From the NCBI RefSeq assembly GCF_024437735.1, contig NZ_JANFQO010000017.1, positions 54,970 to 118,969 of the forward strand: a stretch of DNA of 64,000 nucleotides, read 5' to 3'. Origin of the DNA: Tahibacter harae (GTDB lineage: Bacteria; Pseudomonadota; Gammaproteobacteria; Xanthomonadales; Rhodanobacteraceae). Numbering within the stretch: the stretch's first letter is position 1; each line of letters starts with the position of its first letter. The translations under genes were made by a program, and so were the position numbers. This document shows positions 30,278 through 43,436 of the stretch, one piece after another. Under the pieces are notes generated by a model, which searched no databases, had not been told where the DNA came from, and saw only the letters and a list, made by a program, of their open reading frames with translations.

Positions 30278-33030
30278 ACAATGCGCGCTGGCTGCGCCTG
30301 CAGCAGCTGTTCGACGCACTGGTGGAGCTGGCGCCCGAGGACCGCGCCGCCTGGCTGGCGCAGCAGCCCGACGAGGACGCGCTGAAGCAGGAAGCGCTGG
30401 CGCTGGTGCTGGCCGACGAACGCGACAGTGCCGCGGTCACGCGCCAGTTCGGCTCGGCCGTGGCGGAACTCGCCCCGGCGCCGGCCAGCGGCCTGATGCT
30501 GGGGCCGTACCGGCTGCTGTGCGAGATCGGCTCCGGCGGCATGGGGACGGTGTTCCTGGCCGAGCGCGCCGATGCGGAATTCGACCGCCAGGTCGCGATC
30601 AAGCTGATCCGCGGCATCCCCACGCGCGATGCGGCCGAACGCCTGCGCCGCGAGCGCCAGATCCTGGCCAAGCTGGAGCATCCGCACATCGCCCGCCTGC
30701 TCGACGGCGGCACCAGCCCGGACGGCCAGCCTTACCTGGTCATGGAATACGTCGCCGGCGAACCGATCACGCGCTGGTGCCGCGAGCAGCGCACGCCGCT
30801 GGCGGCGCGGCTGGAGCTGTTCCGCAAGGTCTGCCTGGCGGTGCAGTATGCCCACCAGCGTCTGGTCATACACCGCGACCTGAAACCCGCCAATGTGCTG
30901 GTGCGCCGCGACGGCGAACCGGCGTTGCTGGATTTCGGCATTGCCAAGCTGCTGGATCCCAACAGCAGCGGACGCCAGGAAGCCACCGGCGCACACTGGT
31001 TCACGCCGACCTATGCCAGCCCCGAGCAGCGCCGCGGCGAAGCGGTGAACACCGCCACCGATGTCTACGCCCTGGGCCTGCTGCTGTACGAAGTGCTCAC
31101 CGAACAGGTGCCCGCGCCCGGCAGCGACGGCCATTTCCATGTGGGCCGGCCGCTGCGCGGCGACGGCACGCGCCTGCCGGCCGAGCTGGGGCTGATCGTG
31201 GGCCGCGCCACCCACCAGGATCCGGTGCGCCGCTACGCCTCGCCCGAAGCCCTGTCGGAAGACCTGCGCCGCTACCTGCGCGGCCGGCCCATCCTGGCCG
31301 CACCGGATAGCTGGTCCTACCGTACGGGCAAGTTCCTCAACCGCCATCCGCTGTCGGTGTTCGCGGCATGCCTGGCGCTGGTCGCCATTGCCCTGTTCAC
31401 CGTGCGCCTGGCGGCCGAGCGCGACCGCGCCCTGCGCGCGGAAAAAGATGCACAAAGGGAATCCGCCACTTCGCGCCATGTGGTGGATTACCTGGTACGG
31501 CTGTTCGACGCGGCCGCACCGGAAAACGCCGGCAATACCAGCCTCTCGCCCAAGGAGCTGATCGACCGCGGCCAGCACGACATCGACACCCGCCTGGCCA
31601 ACGAACCCGAGCAGCGCGCCCGCCTGCTGGCCGCCTTCGGCCGCATCTACACCGAGCTGGGCGATCCCGACAGCGCCGCCCTGGTCTACCGCAAGGCCGC
31701 CGAGGCCGAGCAACTGCTGGGCAACACGCGCCAGGAGGCGATCTACCTCAACCAGCTGGGCTATGTGCTGAACCTGGCCGAACGGCCCGAGGAAGCCGAG
31801 CCCGTGCTGCACCAGGCCCTGGCCAAGCTGCAGGCGCTGGATCCGCCCGAGCCGCGCGAGCTGATCGACCTCTACGCCACCCTGTCCCTGGCCGAGTCGC
31901 GCCGCGGCGATCTGCGCACCGGCCTGGCCCATGCCCAGCAGACGCGCGAGCTGCTGCGCCAGTACAACATCAGCGACTACCTGCTGGTCACCCGCAGCCT
32001 GACCTCGCTGGCCGAGGCGCACATGCGCAACAACCAGCTGGCCGAGGCGGAACAGGCCGCACAGCAGGCGATAGACCTGCTGCGCCGCCACCTGCCGGCG
32101 GATTCGGCCGAAGTGGTGTCGGCGACCGGCTTCATGACCGACATCTACGAACGCCAGGAACGCCACGCCGACCGCGAGCGCCTGCTGCGCGAGATGCTGC
32201 AGACCCGCCTGCGCAATCTCGCGCCGGGCAGCGCCTGGGCCATCACCGCGCGCAACAACCTGGCCCAGGCGATCTACCTGCAGGGACGCATGCTGGAGGC
32301 CCTGCCGCTGTTCCGCGAGAACCTCGAGCACCTGCGCGCCAGCGGCCAGCAGGACAGCCCCAGCTATTCGATCACGCTGAACAACCTGGCCAGCCTGTCG
32401 GAACAGGCCGAGGATTTCGACAGCGCCATCCCGCTGTTCCGCGAAGCCTACGAAAACGAACTGCCCAAGCCCGGCAAGCCGCCCTCGCCGCGCCTGGCCA
32501 TGTTCCGCCAGAACTACGGCCGCAGCCTGCTGCTGGCGGGCAAGCTGGACCAGGCCTGGCCGCTGCTCTCGGTGGAGATCGAGGAATCGATGGAGGGCAA
32601 CACCGAGCGCGCCCGCCGCCTGCTGCACCTGGCCGAATGGATGCGCCGCAGCAACCAGCTGACCGAGGCCGCGCGCTATGCCAACCAGGCCGGCGCCGCC
32701 TTCGCCCAGTTCCTGCCGCCGGGGCATCCGCGCCACGCCGCCGTCGCCCGCGCGCGCGGCCTGATCCTGCGCGATCAGGGCCGCCTGGCCGAAGCCGCCG
32801 AACAGCTGCGCCAGGCGCTGGAGGTGCTGCGCAAGGCCAACGGGCCGCAATCCAACACCACGCTGGAATGCCAGGTGCAGCTGGCGCAGGTGCTGGCCTC
32901 GGCCGGCGCGCGGACGGAAGCCCTTGCCCTGTTGCAGCCCATCCAGGGCGCGCTGGAACAGCACTTCGTCAAGAACGCGCCGCTGCTGCGCCAGCAGGCC
33001 CGTCTGCTGGCGCAACTACAGTCGTCCTGA
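30274..33030 (+). CDS. Transmembrane Ser/Thr protein kinase with TPR sensor domain
   Basis: A 918-residue protein. The kinase domain (residues 77-340) has GSGGMG at 86-91, the ATP lysine Lys110, HRDLKPANVL with catalytic Asp202, and Asp220 in LLDFGIAKLL; YASPEQRRGE follows the activation loop. One membrane helix lies near residues 359-379 (FAACLALVAIALFTVRLA). The outer 530 residues are tetratricopeptide repeats (AAEAEQLLGNTRQEAIYLNQ and many similar helix pairs), a likely periplasmic sensor. An N-terminal region, residues 1-70, resembles that in other sigma-linked kinases. It overlaps the ECF sigma gene by four bases, so it probably phosphorylates that sigma factor in the cytosol. Confidence 0.92.
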   Translation: MNNARWLRLQQLFDALVELAPEDRAAWLAQQPDEDALKQEALALVLADERDSAAVTRQFGSAVAELAPAPASGLMLGPYRLLCEIGSGGMGTVFLAERADAEFDRQVAIKLIRGIPTRDAAERLRRERQILAKLEHPHIARLLDGGTSPDGQPYLVMEYVAGEPITRWCREQRTPLAARLELFRKVCLAVQYAHQRLVIHRDLKPANVLVRRDGEPALLDFGIAKLLDPNSSGRQEATGAHWFTPTYASPEQRRGEAVNTATDVYALGLLLYEVLTEQVPAPGSDGHFHVGRPLRGDGTRLPAELGLIVGRATHQDPVRRYASPEALSEDLRRYLRGRPILAAPDSWSYRTGKFLNRHPLSVFAACLALVAIALFTVRLAAERDRALRAEKDAQRESATSRHVVDYLVRLFDAAAPENAGNTSLSPKELIDRGQHDIDTRLANEPEQRARLLAAFGRIYTELGDPDSAALVYRKAAEAEQLLGNTRQEAIYLNQLGYVLNLAERPEEAEPVLHQALAKLQALDPPEPRELIDLYATLSLAESRRGDLRTGLAHAQQTRELLRQYNISDYLLVTRSLTSLAEAHMRNNQLAEAEQAAQQAIDLLRRHLPADSAEVVSATGFMTDIYERQERHADRERLLREMLQTRLRNLAPGSAWAITARNNLAQAIYLQGRMLEALPLFRENLEHLRASGQQDSPSYSITLNNLASLSEQAEDFDSAIPLFREAYENELPKPGKPPSPRLAMFRQNYGRSLLLAGKLDQAWPLLSVEIEESMEGNTERARRLLHLAEWMRRSNQLTEAARYANQAGAAFAQFLPPGHPRHAAVARARGLILRDQGRLAEAAEQLRQALEVLRKANGPQSNTTLECQVQLAQVLASAGARTEALALLQPIQGALEQHFVKNAPLLRQQARLLAQLQSS

Positions 33031-33100
33031 GCCCAGCGTGTAAGCTCACGGCTGCCGGCCGGCAAGGCCGGCGCCGACCGAAGGAACGATCGCCGTCCGC

Positions 33101-34549
33101 ATGAGCCGCAGCCCGCCTCCCAGTTTCCTCTGGCACGACTACGAAACCACCGGCGCGGATCCGCGCCGCGACCGTCCCAGCCAATTCGCCGCCCAGCGCA
33201 CCACGCTGGATCTGCAACCGCTGGGCGACCCGGTCGAATTCTTCTGCGCGCCCGCACCCGACGTGCTGCCGCATCCGCAGGCGGTATTGATCACCGGCAT
33301 CACGCCCCAGCGCATGCAGCGCGAAGGCCTGAACGAGGCCGCCTTCGCCGCCCGCGTGCACGAGGAAATGGCCGCGCCGGGCACCTGCGTAGTCGGCTAC
33401 AACTCGCTGCGCTTCGACGACGAATTCACCCGCCACCTGCTTTACCGCAATTTCTACGAGCCCTACGCGCGCGAGTGGGAGAACGGCAATTCGCGCTGGG
33501 ACCTGATCGACCTGGTACGCCTGTGCTATGCGCTGCGCCCGCAGGGCGTGAACTGGCCGCTGCGCGAGGACGGCACGCCCAGCTTCCGTCTGGAAGACCT
33601 GGCCACGGCCAACCGGCTGCAGCAGGAACGTGCCCACGATGCGATGTCCGACGTACACGCGCTGATCGGTCTGGCCCGCCTGCTGCGCCAGGCCCAGCCG
33701 CGCCTGTTCGACTACTACTTCCAGCTGCGCCGCAAGCAGCGCGCCTTCGAACTGCTGGACGTAGCCCACCAGGTACCGGTGCTGCACGCTTCTTCGCGCT
33801 TTCCCGCCAGCCGCGGCTGCCTGGCCCTGGTGGTGCCGCTGGCCGCGCACGCGACCCAGCCCAATGCGGTCATCGTCTACGACCTGGACTGCGATCCCGT
33901 GCCGCTGCTGGAACTGGACGCCGCCGCCATCGCCGACCGCGTGTTCAGCCCGCGCGACGCCCTGCCCGAAGGCGTGGAGCGCATTCCGCTCAAGCTGGTG
34001 CACGCCAACCGCTCGCCGGCGCTGGCGCCGCTGTCGGCCCTGACCGGCGTGGATACCGCGCGCATCGGCCTGGACGTGGCGCGCTGCCAGGAGCACCTGG
34101 CCCGGCTGCGCGGCCACCCCGGGCTGGCGGTCAAGCTGCAGCAGGTGTTCGCCCAGCGCTACGACGAGGCCGCGCCCGATCCCGAGCTGGCCCTGTACTC
34201 CGGTTTCCTCAACGACGCCGACCGGCGCCTGCTGCGCGAAGTGCGCAGCACGCCGCCGGAGCAGCTGGCCGCGGCGCGCTTTCCGTTCCGCGATGCGCGC
34301 CTGCCCGAACTGCTGTGGCGCTACCGCGCGCGCAACTGGCCGCAGACGCTGGATGCCGCGGAAAGTGCACGCTGGCAGGAGTTCTGCCGGCGCCGCCTGG
34401 ACAGCGCCACCGAACTCACCACGCTGACGCTGGAACAGTACTTTTCCACTCTCCAGCAAATGCGCGAAGACCCTGCCCTGGCCGTCCACGGCGCCCTGCT
34501 CGATGCGCTGCAGGACTACGGCCTGGAACGCCGCCGCGCGCTGGACTGA
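33101..34549 (+). CDS. sbcB: Exodeoxyribonuclease I
   Basis: A 482-residue ExoI. The DEDDh exonuclease motifs are visible: FLWHDYETTGADP (ExoI), VVGYNSLRFDDEF (ExoII), and RAHDAMSDVHALIGLA-like AHDAMSDVHAL (ExoIII) with the active His. An SH3-like and helical C-terminal part completes the family length (E. coli about 475). It degrades single-stranded DNA 3' to 5' in recombination and mismatch repair. GAAGGAACG lies 14 bases before the ATG. It is followed after 32 bp by a DUF2461 gene in the same direction. Confidence 0.95.
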   Translation: MSRSPPPSFLWHDYETTGADPRRDRPSQFAAQRTTLDLQPLGDPVEFFCAPAPDVLPHPQAVLITGITPQRMQREGLNEAAFAARVHEEMAAPGTCVVGYNSLRFDDEFTRHLLYRNFYEPYAREWENGNSRWDLIDLVRLCYALRPQGVNWPLREDGTPSFRLEDLATANRLQQERAHDAMSDVHALIGLARLLRQAQPRLFDYYFQLRRKQRAFELLDVAHQVPVLHASSRFPASRGCLALVVPLAAHATQPNAVIVYDLDCDPVPLLELDAAAIADRVFSPRDALPEGVERIPLKLVHANRSPALAPLSALTGVDTARIGLDVARCQEHLARLRGHPGLAVKLQQVFAQRYDEAAPDPELALYSGFLNDADRRLLREVRSTPPEQLAAARFPFRDARLPELLWRYRARNWPQTLDAAESARWQEFCRRRLDSATELTTLTLEQYFSTLQQMREDPALAVHGALLDALQDYGLERRRALD

Positions 34550-34581
34550 ACAGCCACCTATCCCCTGTCCGAACCACGACC

Positions 34582-35265
34582 ATGAGCGAATACTTCACCG
34601 CCGCCAGCTTCAAATACCTCGGCGACCTCGCGCGCAACAACAACCGCGACTGGTTCCTGGCCAACAAGCCGCGCTACGAGGCACAGATACGCACGCCCTT
34701 CCTCAACCTGCTCGGCGACCTGCAGGCGCCGCTGGCCAGGATCAGCCCGCACTACCGCGCCGATGTGCGCGGCCAGGGCGGCTCGCTGTTCCGCCAGCAC
34801 CGCGATACGCGCTTCTCCAACGACAAGACCCCATACAAGACCTGGACCGGCGCGCGCCTGTTCCACGAACGCAGCAAGGGCATAGCCGCGCCCGTGTTCT
34901 ACCTGCATATTCAGCCCGGCGCCTGCTTCGTCGGCGGCGGGCTGTGGCATCCCGAGGCGGACACGTTGAAAAAGATCCGCGAATTTCTCGCCGACAATCC
35001 GGCCGCGTGGAAGAAAGCAACCCAGTCCAAGGCTTTCCGCGACCACCTGGAACCCGGCGGCGAATCCCTGAGCCGGCCGCCGCGCGGCTTCGATCCGAAC
35101 CACGAACTGATCGAGGACATCAAGCGCAAGGATTTCGTCGCTTCCGCCAGCTTCACCGATGCCGAAGTGATCTCCGCGGAATTCAAGCCGCGCGTGGTGG
35201 ATACGCTGAAGCGGGTGGCGCCGATGATCGACTATCTGTGTGCGGCGATGGGGTTGGATTTCTGA
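34582..35265 (+). CDS. DUF2461 family protein
   Basis: A 227-residue protein of the DUF2461 (TIGR02453) type. Typical segments are FKYLGDLARNNNRDWFLANK near the start, RFSNDKTPYKTW in the middle, and HIQPGACFVGGGLWHPE. The family is widespread in bacteria and fungi and has no established function. It lies 32 bp after sbcB, probably cotranscribed. No signal peptide or membrane helix is seen. Confidence 0.88.
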   Translation: MSEYFTAASFKYLGDLARNNNRDWFLANKPRYEAQIRTPFLNLLGDLQAPLARISPHYRADVRGQGGSLFRQHRDTRFSNDKTPYKTWTGARLFHERSKGIAAPVFYLHIQPGACFVGGGLWHPEADTLKKIREFLADNPAAWKKATQSKAFRDHLEPGGESLSRPPRGFDPNHELIEDIKRKDFVASASFTDAEVISAEFKPRVVDTLKRVAPMIDYLCAAMGLDF

Positions 35266-35285
35266 GCGGAAAAAAGCCGGAACAG

Positions 35286-35837
35286 CTAGATACGCGGCGC
35301 ATCGCCGGCGGCGATGCGCCGGTACTGCACCGGCGCATCCGCCTGCCCTGACTGCGCGGCCCCGCCATTTTCCACATATGTCTCGCTACGGCGGTAGCCG
35401 TTCTCACCCGAAAGTTCCAGCCAGAATGCCTGCTGATGCGACTTGCCCGCCAGCGCAAGATTGCCGCCGTCGCGCAGCTCAAAACTCAGCCTGCCGCCGG
35501 CATCGTCCACCAGCCTCAACCGCGGCTGTGTCCCCTGCGGGCAGTAGTGCGTGGCCAGCAGCTCGTCGCCGTCGACGTAGTAGACCGTGATCGATTCGCG
35601 TCCCGGCGCCAGCGCCCAGGTTTCCACCAGCACGGTGCCGCCGGCGCTGAAGCGGTAGTTGACCGTGTGGTGGCGGCCGTTGGCGAACTGGCCTTCCCAG
35701 TCGCCGGCGAGCTGGCCCAGGCGGGCGAAGGCGGCTTGTGCGTCCGCAGCAAAAGCCGATGAGGAACACAGCGGCAGCAGTGCCAGCGCGGCGACGATCA
35801 ATACCTGTCGCAGTCGTGCAGTGGAATAGGTGGACAT
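35286..35837 (-). CDS. Secreted hypothetical protein (lipocalin-like)
   Basis: A 183-residue protein starting MSTYSTARLRQ, with GGGGGAAAACCGC upstream; a longer reading is excluded by the missing ribosome site. A signal peptide (QVLIVAALALLPLCSSSAFA) precedes FARLGQLAGDWEGQF and alternating strands such as TVNYRFSAGGTVLVETW and ESITVYYVDGDELLATHY, a pattern typical of DUF1579-like or lipocalin-like heme-free beta-barrels. It converges on the DUF2461 gene with a 20-bp gap. The specific function is unknown. Confidence 0.75.
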   Translation of the reverse strand: MSTYSTARLRQVLIVAALALLPLCSSSAFAADAQAAFARLGQLAGDWEGQFANGRHHTVNYRFSAGGTVLVETWALAPGRESITVYYVDGDELLATHYCPQGTQPRLRLVDDAGGRLSFELRDGGNLALAGKSHQQAFWLELSGENGYRRSETYVENGGAAQSGQADAPVQYRRIAAGDAPRI

Positions 35838-36209
35838 GCGGTTTTCCCCCGAGATACCGGTTTTTCCCGGCGCAATGCCGCAGTCTGCCGGCAACCGCCC
35901 GCGGCGGCGGCGCCGTTTCTGCTGCGCTGCGCCAGGCCGTGGCAAGTACGCGCCGCAGGGAATCGCGGCTCGTGTATACCTTGCGACACTTCCCAAAGGG
36001 ACATGAAACGAACGTTTGACACTCGCTTATGCCGGTTGCTAATTTGCGTCCGCCGCGGGGCGGGTGCGGGAGGGCATCCACCGGCGGATCGACCTTTTCG
36101 TGCTCCGGCTTCTGCCCGGTAGCGGCATGGACGCTCACCCTGTACCCGGCAAGGCCGCAGCCTGACCGCGGCTCGATTTCCAACCGCCCGAGCCGCATCG
36201 GGAGGATCA
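35838..36209. other. Intergenic region without recognised gene
   Basis: A 372-bp divergent gap between the secreted protein gene and the lipase-like gene. It must carry two promoters. TTGCGACACTTCCC and the AT-richer stretch near 35990-36030 (GAACGTTTGACACTCGC) are the best places: TTGACA at 36014-36019 is a consensus -35 for the rightward gene, but no clean -10 was found 16-18 bases on. Confidence 0.4.
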
Positions 36210-37064
36210 ATGCTTCGTCTTGCTCTGGCGCTCTCGCTCGCCCTGGGAGCCGCCGCCACCGCTACTGCCGCCACCGGCGTCGCCTTCGTGCACGGCACCG
36301 GCAAACAGACCAATGCACTCAACGACTACTGGGGCGCCGATTTCGTCAATTCGGTGCGCCAGGGACTGCCGGACCAGTCCAAGTACGTCGTCATCAACTG
36401 CGATTTTGAACAGTACATGTGGGACAGCCGCGCCGCCGGCTGCCTGGCCGGCCAGCTCACCAGCTTCATCAACAGCGCGGGCATCACCGACCTGGTGGTC
36501 ATCACGCATTCCAACGGCGGCAATGTCATGCGCTGGATCCTGTCCAATCCGACTTACGACAGCCGCTATCCCGCGATCATCTCCAAGATCCGCTGGGTCA
36601 ACGCACTGGCCGCCTCCAGCGCCGGCACGCCGCTGGCCGATGCGGTCATGAACGGCAATGTGTTCGAGCAGGCGCTGGGCTGGATCCTGGGCTACAAGTC
36701 CGACGCCGTGCGCATGCAGCAGGTGGGCTGGATGGCGCAGTACAACCAGAACAATCTGCTCGGCACCACCGGCCGGCCGGCCCTGCCCAAGGGCTTCTGG
36801 AGCGTGGTCGGCACCGACGTGGATTCCTCGCCTTTCGACGGCGACAGCTGGTGCGGCGGCTATCACCTCAACGTCGGACTGGAGACCACGCAGAACTGGC
36901 TGGCCAGCTGCTCCGACGGCTTCCTCAATTGCACCAGCCAGCAGGCCGCAGGCCGGCTGTGGTTCCGCGACATCGACCGCATGGCGGGCTCCGAGCCGCT
37001 GTCCCACAACCAGAGCCGGCGCGCCTGCTTCGGCCTGGACCGCATCCTGCGCGACGATATCTGA
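36210..37064 (+). CDS. Secreted alpha/beta-hydrolase (lipase-like)
   Basis: A 284-residue protein with a signal peptide (LRLALALSLALGAAATATA). VAFVHGTGKQ gives the oxyanion-hole HG motif and LVVITHSNGGNVMRW gives the nucleophile elbow, where Ser is framed as T-H-S-N-G. A later Asp and the His near GGYHLNVGLE are candidates for the triad. Several cysteines (NCDFE, AAGCLAG, SWCGGY, ASCSDGFLNCT) suggest disulfides in an exported enzyme. GGGAGGATCA precedes the ATG. It is followed 10 bp later by a DUF4785 gene, probably a partner. Substrate unknown. Confidence 0.8.
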   Translation: MLRLALALSLALGAAATATAATGVAFVHGTGKQTNALNDYWGADFVNSVRQGLPDQSKYVVINCDFEQYMWDSRAAGCLAGQLTSFINSAGITDLVVITHSNGGNVMRWILSNPTYDSRYPAIISKIRWVNALAASSAGTPLADAVMNGNVFEQALGWILGYKSDAVRMQQVGWMAQYNQNNLLGTTGRPALPKGFWSVVGTDVDSSPFDGDSWCGGYHLNVGLETTQNWLASCSDGFLNCTSQQAAGRLWFRDIDRMAGSEPLSHNQSRRACFGLDRILRDDI

Positions 37065-37074
37065 GGAACCCGCC

Positions 37075-38295
37075 ATGTCGAATCTGAAAACCGCGGCGCT
37101 GGCCGCGAGCCTGCTGCTGGCCCTCGCCGGCCTGGCCCAGGCGGCCGAACTGCGTCTTGCCGCCGCTGCCGCCGATGACCAGGTGGTCACCCGCCTCGTC
37201 GCCGCCGATCCCGGCGCGGCTGCTGCCGCGCTGGAACGCCAGCCGCTCAGCGCAGCCTGGGCGCTGGATCCGCAGCAGCCGCTGGCCGCCAGGCCCGAAG
37301 TCTTCGTGCAGGAAAGCCGCGAATACTGGCTCGACGCCAGCGAGGCCGAGCTGCAGCGCGGCGTGAGCCTGCCGACCACGGCCGCGGCCGCGCTGATCCG
37401 GATAAGCCCGCACAGCAACAATTCCACAAAGCTCGGCATCGACGACCTGGTCGTGCGCAGCGCCGCCGGCGAGTTCGACGGCCGCGCCGCCAGCCAGAGC
37501 CTGGCCGACACCGCCGCCCTGCGCGCCGCCGGCATGGACGTGTCCGAGGGTACGGTGATCGTGAAACTCGCGCCCGCCGTCGGCCAGGGCCGCATCGAGC
37601 TGGCTGCACCCGCGGCCCGCGGCAACTATCTGATCCACGTGTTTGAGCCGGCCAGCAAGAATGTGCTGAAGCTGGGCGCGGCGCGCGACAGCGTCGTCGC
37701 CGGCGACAGCCTGCGCATCAGCGCGAAACTCGACAGCGCCCGCGGCGAGAGCGCCAAGGGCCTGCTGACCGCGCCGGACGGCCACAGCCAGGCCTTCGAG
37801 TTCCGCCAGTTGCGCGACGGCAGCTGGCAGGCCGACGTGGTACCGGATGCGGCCCATGCGAACGGCCCCGGCCTGTGGGAAATCCATGCCTTCGCCAGCG
37901 GCAGCAGCGACGGCGCGCGCGTGCTGCGCGATGCCAAGACCGCGGTCGCGGTGGCCCGGCCCACGGCCCGCTTCAGCGGCGCGGTGGAAAACCTGATGAG
38001 CGCGCGCGGCACGGTGGAGCTGGGCGTGGGCATCGAGGTCGCCGGCGCCAGCCGCTACCAGCTCTCCGGCGTGCTGTACGGCACCGGCAAGGACGGCCTG
38101 CGCCGCCCCGCCGCCTATGCCCAGTCGGCCGCCTGGCTGGAAGCCGGCGCGCAGCGCCTGGTGCTGAAGTACGACGCCCAGAGCCTGGCCGCCGCCGGCC
38201 TCTCTGCGCCGTACGAGCTGCGCGACCTGCGCCTGGGCAACCAGGCCGACCAGACCACGCTGGAGCGCCGCGCCGTGGCGCTGGAACTGCGCTGA
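37075..38295 (+). CDS. Secreted DUF4785-type protein
   Basis: A 406-residue exported protein with a signal peptide (KTAALAASLLLALAGLAQA). The body has an N-terminal alpha/beta part (SREYWLDASEAELQRG, LPTTAAAALIRISP) and two beta-sandwich-like parts with VAGDSLRISAKL, GLWEIHAFASG and a last segment of paired strands. It matches the DUF4785 family known from Xanthomonads and Legionella, of unknown function. GAGGAACCCGCC precedes the ATG. Encoded 10 bp after the secreted lipase-like enzyme, it could be a chaperone, inhibitor or targeting partner; that is inference. Confidence 0.75.
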   Translation: MSNLKTAALAASLLLALAGLAQAAELRLAAAAADDQVVTRLVAADPGAAAAALERQPLSAAWALDPQQPLAARPEVFVQESREYWLDASEAELQRGVSLPTTAAAALIRISPHSNNSTKLGIDDLVVRSAAGEFDGRAASQSLADTAALRAAGMDVSEGTVIVKLAPAVGQGRIELAAPAARGNYLIHVFEPASKNVLKLGAARDSVVAGDSLRISAKLDSARGESAKGLLTAPDGHSQAFEFRQLRDGSWQADVVPDAAHANGPGLWEIHAFASGSSDGARVLRDAKTAVAVARPTARFSGAVENLMSARGTVELGVGIEVAGASRYQLSGVLYGTGKDGLRRPAAYAQSAAWLEAGAQRLVLKYDAQSLAAAGLSAPYELRDLRLGNQADQTTLERRAVALELR

Positions 38296-38301
38296 AGCCG
38301 C

Positions 38302-38324
38302 GCGGCCCGGCCTTGCCGGGCCGC
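38302..38324. terminator. GC hairpin after the DUF4785 gene
   Basis: GCGGCCCGGC (38302-38311) pairs with GCCGGGCCGC (38315-38324), loop CTT. A second GC-rich hairpin follows at about 38330-38358. No T run follows, so the terminator role is a guess from position. Confidence 0.4.
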
Positions 38325-38437
38325 CTCGGCGCCGCCGCGGACGGCTCCGCGGCGGCGCAATACCGTCGCGCCGGTTTGCGCCAGCCTACTTTTTTCCGTT
38401 CGCGGCGCCCGGCCCGCTTGTGGCACCCTTCCGCGCC

Positions 38438-39591
38438 ATGAGCCATGCCGTTCCCCAGCTGCGCCTGTCCAGCTTTTACTTCATGTACTACGCCGTGCTC
38501 GGCGGGTTCACGCCCTACTGGAGCCTGTTCCTCAAGGACCGCGGCCAGGACGCGGCGGCGATAGGCGTGCTGATGAGCCTTTGGTACGCCACCCGCATCG
38601 TCGCGCCCAGCAGCTGGAACTGGCTGGCGGCGCGCTCGCCGCGGCCGATACGCTGGCTGCAGCTGGGCTGCTTCGCCAGCCTGGCCAGTTTCTGCGCGTT
38701 CCTGCTGCCGCTGGAATTCGCCGGACTGTTCCTGGCCATGTGCGTCTTTTGCTTTTTCCATAACGCAACAATGCCTCAATTCGAGGCGATCACGCTGTCG
38801 CATCTGCACGGCATCAGCGAACGCTACGGCGCGATCCGCGTGTGGGGTTCGATCGGCTTCATCGCCGTGGTCGCCCTGTTCGGCCTGCTGCTGGACCATC
38901 TGGCCGTGGCCTGGCTGCCGCTGCTGATGCTGCCGCTGCTGGCCGGCGTGGCCGGCTCCGCCCTGGTCAACGACTACGGCCCGGCCCAGCGCGACGCGCC
39001 GCCCGCGGCCGGCGCGGAATTCCGCCGCCGCCTGCGCCGGCCGGAGGTGATCGCCTTCTTCATTGCCTGCCTGCTGGTGCAGCTGTCGTTCGGGCCGCTG
39101 TACACCTTCTTCTCGCTGTACCTGGAACAGCACGGCTACAGGCCTTCGGCGCTGGGTGCGTTCTGGTCCATAGGCGTTGCGGTAGAAGTGCTGGTGTTCT
39201 TCCTGTCGCCGCGGCTGTTCGCGCGCTGGCCGGCACAGACCGTGCTGCTGGCGGCCATCGCCAGCGCCGCGCTGCGCTGGCTGGCCACGGCGCTGTTCCC
39301 GGATTCGGTGGCCGTGCTGACCCTGGCCCAGCTCACCCACGCGATCAACTTCGCCGCCTTCTTCGCCAGCGTGATGCAGCTGATGGCGCAGTACTTCCCC
39401 GGCCCGCTGGGCGGCCACGGCCAGGGCGTGTTCTACGGCTTTTCCTCGGGCATAGGCGGCGCGTTGGGCGCGCTGATCGCCGGACAGGCCTGGCGCCTGG
39501 GCGGCGGCGAGCTGGCATTTGAAATCGCCGCGCTGTTTTCAGCGATAGCGGCCTTCATCGTCTGGCGCTGGGTACGGCCCATTCCCGACGA

Positions 39592-39613
<22 letters not shown>
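38438..39613 (+). CDS. MFS permease (HcaT / phenylpropionate permease type)
   Basis: A 391-residue major facilitator with about twelve membrane helices. The N terminus LSSFYFMYYAVLGGFTPYWSL and the RVWGSIGFIAVVALFG loop match the MFS_1-like family that includes HcaT and nucleoside/muropeptide-type permeases. Substrate unknown. The ATG at 38438 is chosen over 38420 because the first conserved residues follow it. Its 3' end overlaps the convergent epmA reading frame by 22 bases. Confidence 0.85.
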
Positions 39614-43349
<3,736 letters not shown>

Positions 43350-43436
43350 TCAGGGTGTCAGAGGCACAAGTCTAGCAACCGGTTGCGCGATTCCGTGCAG
43401 TGCGGAATGCTTGCCCGACTTCACGGAGAGCTGACC

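Noticed and set aside
30160..33015. Long minus-strand frame opposite the Ser/Thr kinase
   Set aside because: Shadow of the kinase and TPR codons, with no recognisable domain.
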